From Candidatus Dadabacteria bacterium UBA2774 (GTDB lineage: Bacteria > Desulfobacterota_D > UBA1144 > Nemesobacterales > UBA2774), in assembly GCA_002352485.1 (NCBI GenBank), contig DEIM01000193.1:6122-30455 (forward strand): DNA of 24,334 nt, written 5' to 3'. Below the pieces are notes generated by a model that was given only the letters and a program-made list of their open reading frames with translations, was not told the DNA's origin and made no database searches. This document shows, piece after piece, positions 8,101 through 14,154 of the stretch (its first letter is position 1; every line of letters starts with the position of its first letter). The translations under genes and the position numbers were made by a program.

Positions 8101-9129
8101 GGACTCAGCATATGTAAATCGCTGATAGATCTTATGGGAGGCCGGATATGGTATGAGAGCCGTGAGAAGGGAGGATCGAAATTTAGTTTTGCATTACCGT
8201 GGAGCTATATATCGGAAGACCCCGATCAGAGCGGCGGGTATGATGAAAGGTTTAAAGGCAAGCTTGCTTTAATTGTGGAAGTTAACAAATCGAGCAGGGA
8301 AATATTACAGAAATTAATTGCCCGTACGGGGCTGCAGGTACAGATGGCCCCCGGTGCAAAGGCCGCGCTTCAGATGCTAAAGAATACGGACATCAGGCCC
8401 GACGTGCTGTTCTTGGATTATGCCACCAGGGACACGGGCGGTGTTGAGCTTGCGGAATACGTGAGCAATGAGCCCGGCTTATCCGATACCAAATTAATAC
8501 TGCTCTCACCCCTTGGAGCAGTAAGCATAGAAGGGCTTAAGAAGCCTAAGATCGATGATTCTATTGTAAAGCCCGTTCGGGTCTCTCGGCTAATAACTGT
8601 GCTCGAAGACCAGCTGCTGGGTATAGCGCATGAGGAAAAAGGCGAGCCTGTAAACAAAGAAATAAAGGGTGATGCTGTCCCTAGTAACGGAAACGGTTCG
8701 ATGGATTATATTCCCAAGATTCTGGTTGTGGACGATACTGAAGATAATAGGAAGCTCATAAAGAGGATGCTCGAGATCGGAGGCTATACGGTTGATCTGG
8801 CCGGGAGCGGAGAGGAGAGTATTACCGCCGTATGCAGGAGCGACTATGATCTGATACTGATGGACCTTCAGATGCCTATGATGGACGGCTTTGAGGCTAC
8901 AAAGGCTATAAGGACATCAGAGAACGGCAAGCAGAGGACCCCGATCATCGCCGTTACCGCGCACGCGATTGCGGGTTACAGGGAAAAGTGTCTTGAGAAC
9001 GACATGGACGACTATATTACAAAGCCCTTAAGGAAAAAGGAGCTTCTGGATATGGTCGCTAAATGGGTACACGTAAAGGACGAAAGACCACAACAAAACG
9101 CTAGTACCGGCATGGATGCAGTCCTCTAG
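5167..9129 (+). CDS. membrane-bound hybrid sensor histidine kinase with four PAS domains and two receivers
   Basis: Numbering is from the ATG at 5167 (1320 residues). About eight transmembrane helices fill residues 15-275, followed by a short coiled coil (~275-308). Four PAS modules begin at residues 310, 426, 542 and 658. HisKA carries MSHEVRTPLNAIIGM with phospho-acceptor His795. The HATPase has LVNLIVNAIKFTDTGEV (N box), SDTGIGVP (G1) and FGGVGLGLSICKSLIDLMGG (F/G2). A first receiver-like domain keeps Asp1084 and the KP motif, but its acidic pair reads VEVN, so it looks degenerate. The final receiver is canonical (VVDDTEDN, phospho-acceptor Asp1233 in LILMDLQMPMMDG, ITKPL). No HPt domain is present; one is encoded downstream at 10908. 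The start is ambiguous: ATG 5167 follows AAGG, GTG 5137 follows AGGGGG closely, and TTG 5089 is the furthest. Signal and output are unknown. Confidence 0.93.
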   Translation: MDTDTLNDRAQHSEFLKILFIAVTALSVGVLIFSVAGGVFGFLPQGKLSTFPALTAAAASAALISGILCLAHSSVERNVYTRILGVSLISAAVMGGCMFFIAGGLTAAGASKENYITLSTPAVWLFPAITIILGAVLLLRNHTTDKKLRNDGLFKVAALVLVVIGIAAVYIVSKTSFVTNGIESSYWKSIPIAATLLTALTSGWYGRRDRSFFYYVLLLSLVPLVCSEALLALGYSLPSSYLLRVLAFLVPVPALVAMYSYNLRGLSTLEKSLKSKEAEHEKALGQSGKSIEKLNEEISRLKEDEEISKALSGGLNAGAYIAQGDRIVYVNKGLERLTAMTQDELLGVKITDLINPSDRPDVSQKSTQMLKGERVKPYRYRIKNSNGVPAWVSETVTKIVYGDGEAVLGTLTDITEARRAEEMLGTLSNSSPMGIYIVKDNELKFVNSQYCVYTGYSEEELLGSSPETYIHARDKQEASANVSSMIQNGDASPYEYRLARKDGELRWVMETVKKIRFMDGPAVLGTVSDITDRRRVESMLRTLSNSSPIGIYIVQEGEYKFVNPEFQKYLGYSEEELTGSASLTHVYVEDREKSKKNASRMLVGEKTNPYHYRMVRSDGTLMWVMEVVRSIRYQDETAVLGTVMDISERIQAEELFETLSEGSPIGVYILQDKKFQFLNPEIERFLGYKSEELVQTNQWKLVYPQDRSGVRDNSMLMLKGERHNPYEYRIINKQGQIKWVMETVTSIQYRGRRAILGSFMDITERKRSEVELYQAKEEAEAANLAKSEFLANMSHEVRTPLNAIIGMTELTLETELSGEQKETLRVIQSSSESLLGLINDILDFSRIEAGQMEIENADVSLRQLVEDVAESQSLRAFNKGIELLCYIEDDVPDRLMGDSTRIMQVLVNLIVNAIKFTDTGEVIVNASMGYDGTPDRKELHFSVSDTGIGVPRDHRDSIFEKFTQVDSSTKRSFGGVGLGLSICKSLIDLMGGRIWYESREKGGSKFSFALPWSYISEDPDQSGGYDERFKGKLALIVEVNKSSREILQKLIARTGLQVQMAPGAKAALQMLKNTDIRPDVLFLDYATRDTGGVELAEYVSNEPGLSDTKLILLSPLGAVSIEGLKKPKIDDSIVKPVRVSRLITVLEDQLLGIAHEEKGEPVNKEIKGDAVPSNGNGSMDYIPKILVVDDTEDNRKLIKRMLEIGGYTVDLAGSGEESITAVCRSDYDLILMDLQMPMMDGFEATKAIRTSENGKQRTPIIAVTAHAIAGYREKCLENDMDDYITKPLRKKELLDMVAKWVHVKDERPQQNASTGMDAVL
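6094..7485 (+). repeat. four tandem PAS-coding repeats of exactly 348 bases
   Basis: Within the kinase gene, equivalent codons at the PAS starts (protein motif TLSxxSPxGIYI) fall at 6094, 6442, 6790 and 7138. Each step is exactly 348 bases (116 codons). Units 2-4 are clearly alike: GYSEEEL or GYKSEEL, an NPYEYR-like strand, WVMExVxxI, AVLGTVxDIT and an ER/RR-type end. Unit 1 is more diverged but in the same register. This is domain duplication inside one gene, not a mobile repeat. Confidence 0.8.
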
Positions 9130-9262
9130 TCATATTCATATCTAATTCCATTAAACCACTATATTTGTGAAACGGAATTTCATCTGCCCCCTTGGGCATA
9201 CTTGAAATCACGTATAAAATATTCCCGGGCTACATCAAACTTATTATGGGAGATCCGGAGAA

Positions 9263-10834
9263 TTGAGCACCGAGAATGATTATCTAAATGAGAGCGTAGA
9301 AGCGGAGATTTGCACTAGGGGTCTTGATCCTGCTACAGTGAGATCACAGATAGAGACTTTCAGAAAAGGTATAAAGCATCAGGAGCTCGCGCGGCCCTGT
9401 ACTCTCGGGGACGGGATAGAGTCTGTCGGTGATAATCTCGTGACGCTCTCTTCGTTGTTTGATGAGTATTGCCAAGACAAAAATGTAATCAAATTCGTTC
9501 CGGCATCTGGTGCGGCGAGCCGGATGTTCAAAGAGCTGCAGACTGTACTGGCAAGAGGTGAAGTCACCAAAGACGAGCTTCAGGCGGCATCTGATTGGGG
9601 AGGAAAGGAAGAGGCTTCAGCGCTCAAATTTATAGAGAGCATCAAGCGCTTCGCTTTCTATTCGGACTTAGCGTCATCACTTGAGTCAGAGGGGATCAAT
9701 ATAGAGACGCTTCTTCGGGAAGGTCGTTTTAAAGAAATAATCAGCCATACTCTCGAAAAGCCAGGACTTAACTACTCAAACCTACCCAAGGGGATAATAA
9801 AATTTCATCTCTACGGTAATTATCCGAGAACTGCTTTTGAGGAGCACCTGGTTGAGGCCGCTCATTACTCGGCAGGCGAGGGCGGTATAGCCCGCCTGCA
9901 TTTTACTCTTTCTCCAGAGCACGAGGACGAGGTGAAATCCCTTATCTTACGTACAAAAGCTCTATATGAGAGTGAGGGAATGAGTATAGAGGTCACATAT
10001 TCGGTCCAGAAACCCTCGACAGATACGATTGCAGTCGATATGGAGAACAGGCCGTTCATTGAGTCTGAGGGCAGAGTGCTTTTCAGGCCCGGCGGGCACG
10101 GCGCCCTCATAGAGAACCTAAACGATCTTGAGTGTGATATGGTGTTTATCAAGAACATAGATAACGTCGTACCCGACAGGATAAAGGAAGAGACTTACAG
10201 CTATAAGAAAGCACTCGGCGGATATTTAATAGAGCTTGAGAAAAGGGTGTTCGGGCTTCTTCGTGAGCTCGATAGGGGGTATGAGGAAAAAGAGGTTAAT
10301 GACGCCCTCTCCGAGCTTTCAGGGATGGGGCTTCTAATCAAGCTTCCGGAATACTTGGCGGACGCTACGGAGACCGAGAAAGCAATGTACACAAGGGCCA
10401 GGCTGATGAGCCCCATAAGGGTGTGCGGCGTGGTCAGGAACCAGGGCGAGCCGGGTGGCGGGCCATTTTGGGTGAGAGGTTTAGACGGCACCCTGAGTAA
10501 GCAGATTGTCGAGTCTTCCCAAGTGGATATGGGCAACCCGACGCAAAAGGCTATCTGGCAGTCCTCTACCCATTTTAACCCCGTAGACCTCGTGTGCTCT
10601 GTCAGGGATTATGAGGGCAATGCGTTTGACCTGACTCAATATATTGATCGTGACGCAGGGTTTATCTCGCATAAATCTAGCGGAGGTAGAGAACTTAAAG
10701 CGCTCGAGCTGCCGGGGCTGTGGAACGGTGCAATGGCCTATTGGAACACAGTGTTTGTAGAAGTCCCTCTCATCACATTCAACCCCGTAAAGACCGTTTT
10801 TGATCTATTGCGACCCGAGCATCAGAACCCCTGA
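9263..10834 (+). CDS. DUF4301 family protein, possible nucleotidyltransferase fold
   Basis: A 523-residue soluble protein that I recognise as the DUF4301 family, whose function is not established. The N-terminal VIKFVPASGAASRMFKEL (75-92) resembles the nucleotide-binding loop of sugar nucleotidyltransferases (xGGxGTRM). FRPGGHGALIENLNDL plus FIKNIDNVVPD (~274-305) resembles the PGGHGD...NIDN segments of UDP-sugar pyrophosphorylases. The GT-A/nucleotidyltransferase reading is inference. The C-terminal third (SPIRVCGVVRNQGEPGGGPF, QSSTHFNPVDLVCSVRDYEG) is strongly conserved-looking. The start is TTG at 9263, with GGGAG about ten bases upstream; no ATG or GTG alternative lies close by. It sits between the hybrid kinase and the HPt gene on the same strand, 133 bases after the kinase, and is followed by a stem-loop. 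Confidence 0.75.
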   Translation: MSTENDYLNESVEAEICTRGLDPATVRSQIETFRKGIKHQELARPCTLGDGIESVGDNLVTLSSLFDEYCQDKNVIKFVPASGAASRMFKELQTVLARGEVTKDELQAASDWGGKEEASALKFIESIKRFAFYSDLASSLESEGINIETLLREGRFKEIISHTLEKPGLNYSNLPKGIIKFHLYGNYPRTAFEEHLVEAAHYSAGEGGIARLHFTLSPEHEDEVKSLILRTKALYESEGMSIEVTYSVQKPSTDTIAVDMENRPFIESEGRVLFRPGGHGALIENLNDLECDMVFIKNIDNVVPDRIKEETYSYKKALGGYLIELEKRVFGLLRELDRGYEEKEVNDALSELSGMGLLIKLPEYLADATETEKAMYTRARLMSPIRVCGVVRNQGEPGGGPFWVRGLDGTLSKQIVESSQVDMGNPTQKAIWQSSTHFNPVDLVCSVRDYEGNAFDLTQYIDRDAGFISHKSSGGRELKALELPGLWNGAMAYWNTVFVEVPLITFNPVKTVFDLLRPEHQNP

Positions 10835-10860
10835 TTTAGCCGCCTCATAATTTATAGCAG

Positions 10861-10880
10861 ACCCGTTTCTCAAAACGGGT
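10861..10880 (+). terminator. stem-loop after the DUF4301 gene, possible terminator or attenuator
   Basis: ACCCGTTT (10861-10868) and AAACGGGT (10873-10880) form a perfect 8-bp stem with a CTCA loop. The following GTATTATTTA is U-rich but interrupted. Rho-independent termination is plausible but weak, so partial read-through into the HPt gene 27 bases on is possible. Confidence 0.45.
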
Positions 10881-10907
10881 GTATTATTTATGTGAGGTTA
10901 TTTCAAT

Positions 10908-11228
10908 ATGAGCGAGATTAACAGCGCGAACAACATAGTACGTGTAGATCCCGATTACGCAGACCTTGTGCCCGGATTTCTGGAAAACAGGCGCTCTGAA
11001 ATAGATATTATAAGAGACTCCGCCACCCGGGGGGATTTTAAGGAGATCAGAAGACTCGGGCACGGTATGAAAGGCGCAGGCGCTGGATACGGATTCAAAG
11101 TAATAAGTGATATAGGCAGGAATCTTGAGGACGCAGCCGCAATTGAAGACGTTACCGCGATTGAAGCAGAGCTAGAAAGGCTCGGTAGGTACTTGTCAGA
11201 GGTTCAAGTAGTGCTTGATACCGACTGA
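10908..11228 (+). CDS. stand-alone HPt phosphotransfer protein
   Basis: This 106-residue, all-helical protein carries the HPt signature LGHGMKGAGAGYGF, which matches the family pattern aHxLKGsaxxlG; His52 is the predicted phosphorylated residue. In multistep phosphorelays such a domain takes phosphate from the receiver of a hybrid kinase and gives it to a separate response regulator. The hybrid kinase at 5167-9129 has receivers but no HPt, so this protein is its likely partner, although DUF4301 lies between them. No response regulator gene is visible in the window. ATG start at 10908 with GAGG about ten bases upstream. Family assignment is firm; the partner is inferred from proximity. Confidence 0.85.
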   Translation: MSEINSANNIVRVDPDYADLVPGFLENRRSEIDIIRDSATRGDFKEIRRLGHGMKGAGAGYGFKVISDIGRNLEDAAAIEDVTAIEAELERLGRYLSEVQVVLDTD

Positions 11229-11292
11229 GATTTTGTATTTTCACAACCTCCCTCTTTCCATAATTCCCTTTTACATGCTAATGTTTTAGCCG

Positions 11293-12609
11293 ATGACTGT
11301 AGATAAACACACGGCCGTGGTTGACGTCGATGTTTCACTGCCCCGGGACTTGCGCACTGTATCTGAAGCCTTTCTAAAGGCGCTTGGGATGATCGATAAA
11401 CTATACAGCATGCAGCTTGGGGGGCGTGTAGCCGGGGCTATCACCAGGGCGCAGGAAAATAGGGCGTGGAACGAGATCATAACTGTACTTTCCAACAGTG
11501 CCGACACACTGCCGGAGCAATCTAAAGAGGCATTCGAGCAGTCACTGCGGGCTCTTAAGGGCGGTATCTACGATCTTTATCCCATGAAAATCCTGAGCGC
11601 GGATGAATGTCCTAACGGGATAGAGCTTATTTTGGGAAAGGTGTTTCTTTCATCCGGCGGAGGGGAGGGTTATTACTCGGGCGCCGCGGGGGTAATGAAC
11701 TCAGACTATACGGAGCTGATTGCCAGCTATGACGCTCATATGCCGCTTTTTGCTCAGCGGCTTGAGGAGCTTTCCGGGACTGAGGGAATCAATGTCCCTG
11801 ATGTGATTCCGGAGCTCAGGTGCCTGGATGTTTTCTCTCTTTCAGGCGGTCTCAACACCGAGCACAAACCCATATGCGTATTTTTCTCGGGCGGCGCGAG
11901 GGAAAACGTATCTTCGCTATCTAACATGACAGTGTTTATAAATCTCTATCAGTCAAGGTTTAAAGCCATAACGGAGAAGATTGCGGAGCGTTATATAAGC
12001 GGCGCGTCGGATCTCTTGGGCGGGCTCACGAAGGGGGATACCGCGCGGCTCCTGTTGACATGGCTCAGGGGGCACGATGTGGGACACTTCTTCGGGGCGG
12101 ATAACCTGGGCTCTGTAATGTCCGAGTTCGATATGGACTACATGATTCTTCACGAGCTTAAGTCAGATTTTATCTCGCTTTATAACCTAAGGTACCTGGA
12201 CAGGGCTCTGTTAAACGGGTGCACGCTCGAGCAGGCGTATATGGTTGCTATTTCAGAGATGCTCCGCTATATCAGACGGGGCGGTATCTACAAGCACCCG
12301 GACTCGGGCTCGGCCTATCTCACTTATTGCGTGCTAAAGGATGCGGGCGCGATCACGTTTGATGAAACGACAAAAATGCTCTCATATGACATAGGGCTCT
12401 TTGAAAAAGCTGCGAAAGAGTGCACGGCCACGCTACTTGAACTATTTTCAATGGGCAGTGCATCCGCTGCCCGAGCATACGTAAATAGCTGGGGTGAGCT
12501 TGCGGATAGCGATGAGCGCGGTATTCCAAAATCCTGCACGGAGGAGCTGCGTTTGATTGCACTGGATGAGGAGATAGCAGGTTTTATAGATTATAATTTT
12601 GAGATATAA
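11293..12609 (+). CDS. M49 (dipeptidyl-peptidase III)-like protein with HDxxH motif
   Basis: A 438-residue soluble protein without a signal peptide. The second half follows the pattern of bacterial M49-like metallohydrolases. A strand-rich segment ending NMTVFINLYQSRF is followed by GHDVGHFFG (His261-Asp262-x-x-His265), which sits where HExxHGLG is usual. HELKSDFISLYNLRYL follows, with Glu288 as a candidate third ligand (family: E-x-K-A-D-x-x-x-L-Y). Then come EMLRYIRRGG and KHPDSGSAYLTYCVLKDAGAIT, matching the family's R-x-I-R-x-G and H-x-x-A-x-x-x-x-N/T-Y-x-x-x-x-G-A-I tail. Asp in place of the catalytic Glu makes peptidase activity doubtful. An HD-domain reading of LRGHDVGH was considered less likely. 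The ATG at 11293 has no clear ribosome site. Function unknown. Confidence 0.5.
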   Translation: MTVDKHTAVVDVDVSLPRDLRTVSEAFLKALGMIDKLYSMQLGGRVAGAITRAQENRAWNEIITVLSNSADTLPEQSKEAFEQSLRALKGGIYDLYPMKILSADECPNGIELILGKVFLSSGGGEGYYSGAAGVMNSDYTELIASYDAHMPLFAQRLEELSGTEGINVPDVIPELRCLDVFSLSGGLNTEHKPICVFFSGGARENVSSLSNMTVFINLYQSRFKAITEKIAERYISGASDLLGGLTKGDTARLLLTWLRGHDVGHFFGADNLGSVMSEFDMDYMILHELKSDFISLYNLRYLDRALLNGCTLEQAYMVAISEMLRYIRRGGIYKHPDSGSAYLTYCVLKDAGAITFDETTKMLSYDIGLFEKAAKECTATLLELFSMGSASAARAYVNSWGELADSDERGIPKSCTEELRLIALDEEIAGFIDYNFEI

Positions 12610-12692
12610 ATGTTATCTAATATGTAACTCCTGGGGGGACTGACGGGATTAAAAAAATATATTCAAATAAGACATACAGGATAGCGGCAGCG

Positions 12693-14153
12693 TTGTTTAT
12701 ACTCTTTTTTGCTTGTTATGCTTATTTCGCTCAGTCTCCTGGGAGTTGGAACGCCGTACCGAGGCTTGCCCTAACACTATCCATGATTGAGGAACAGAGC
12801 CTTAGCATAGACCGGTTTCATAGAGCGACCGGGGACAAAGCATACTATGACGGCAAATATTATTCGGAAAAAGCTCCGGGTATGTCGTTTATGGCTTACC
12901 CTTTTGCAGTGGGTGCGGTGTTCGCTTTGAAATCTCATTCCCCGCATATAGGCTGGGTTCAGCAACAAGGCGGAAAGATCGTTTGGATCGACTCCAATGA
13001 CAAGATTACCGAGCCCTACATGTTCGTAAACCAGATTGTAACACTAGCTACCTCGGGACTGATCACAGTGCTTGCGGCTTTGGCCGTTTATTTTGTTGCG
13101 ATAAGGCTGGGAGCCGGCTTGGGTGGAGCCGTATTCGGCTCCTTGGCATACGGGATGGCTACGCCAGCATGGGGGTGGGCGACGGCTTTCTTTGGCCACG
13201 CTTCAGCCGGAGGGTGCCTGTTTTTGGGCTTTGCGGTAGTTTTCTTTTTGCTCAGCTACCAGCCCGATGTGCGGAGGGATATATGGCTGTCTTTTGCAGC
13301 GGGTGCGCTGCTCGCATGGGCGGTCGTGATTGAGCTCACAACGGCGCCAGCGGCATTTTTTATAGCTTTATACGGTCTATACAATGCCCGGGCGTGGCAA
13401 AGAAAAAGGCTGCTCACAGTTTGTCTCGGCGCTCTTGCGGGAGGGCTTTTATTTATATCACCCTTACTCATATACAACTACGAGATTCTCGGCATGCCTT
13501 TCGGGTCGCTTTATAAGTATCATGTGCTGTTCCCCAATATGAGCAAAGGGTTTTACGGTCTCGCGTACCCAAATTTCGATGTTATTATCAAGCTCCTTTT
13601 CAGCGGCAGGCACGGTATATTGTGGTTTTCTCCGCTGCTTATTGCCTTGCCTATGGCTCTAATAACTCTTTGGCGCCGTCCCGAGCACCGCTCGCTTGTC
13701 GTTATGCTGACGGTAATTCCACTATATTACCTGCTCTGGAATTCGTCGTTTTTTTATTGGACCGGCGGCGAATCGACAACGCCCAGATATCTAACTCCGA
13801 TGCTGCCCTTTCTATGCTTGCCTTTATCTCTACTCTGGGCGAGCTCGGGAAAAATTCTCCGGCCCGTGCTTTTAGCGCTGCTGGCGGTAAGCATATTAAT
13901 ATCCCTTATGAGCGCCTCGGTTTCGATGCTTCACGGTCAGTATGCAAGTGGTAACATAGTCACTACATACCTGATTCCCGAGTTCTTTCACGGCCGCATC
14001 CCCTGGCTGTCGCTTCCCGTGATACTCATATTTTCAAACCCGACCGTAGCAGGTTATAACGGGCAGGTGGCATTGATACCACTTTATTTGATTATTACCG
14101 CGTGTCTGTTTTATATATTGCGTGAGCTTAGAAAAGATGATCGGACTAGCTGA
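12693..14153 (+). CDS. polytopic membrane protein, GT-C glycosyltransferase-like
   Basis: At least 486 residues with roughly ten or eleven hydrophobic helices. The first periplasmic loop has the pattern WNAVPRLALTLSMIEEQSLS, then GDKAYYDGKYYSEKAPGMSF. I know this from a widespread group of uncharacterised bacterial membrane proteins related to GT-C (dolichyl- or undecaprenyl-phosphate-dependent) glycosyltransferases. It probably acts in envelope glycan or lipid modification; donor and acceptor are unknown. The start is doubtful. TTG 12693 falls inside the first helix, while the frame continues upstream through IKKIYSNKTYR, a natural positively charged N-terminus, to an ATT at 12648 preceded by GGGGGG (12633-12638). 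No ATG, GTG or TTG lies between the upstream stop at 12618 and 12693. The stop at 14153 is one base from the stop of the convergent NTPase gene. Confidence 0.7.
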   Translation: MFILFFACYAYFAQSPGSWNAVPRLALTLSMIEEQSLSIDRFHRATGDKAYYDGKYYSEKAPGMSFMAYPFAVGAVFALKSHSPHIGWVQQQGGKIVWIDSNDKITEPYMFVNQIVTLATSGLITVLAALAVYFVAIRLGAGLGGAVFGSLAYGMATPAWGWATAFFGHASAGGCLFLGFAVVFFLLSYQPDVRRDIWLSFAAGALLAWAVVIELTTAPAAFFIALYGLYNARAWQRKRLLTVCLGALAGGLLFISPLLIYNYEILGMPFGSLYKYHVLFPNMSKGFYGLAYPNFDVIIKLLFSGRHGILWFSPLLIALPMALITLWRRPEHRSLVVMLTVIPLYYLLWNSSFFYWTGGESTTPRYLTPMLPFLCLPLSLLWASSGKILRPVLLALLAVSILISLMSASVSMLHGQYASGNIVTTYLIPEFFHGRIPWLSLPVILIFSNPTVAGYNGQVALIPLYLIITACLFYILRELRKDDRTS

Positions 14154-14154
14154 T

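Noticed and set aside
12065..12110. LRGHDVGHFFG as an HD-domain phosphohydrolase signature
   Set aside because: The flanking ELKSDFISLYNL, RYIRRGG and DAGAIT segments fit the M49-like pattern better, and no upstream His or downstream Asp of an HD domain was evident.
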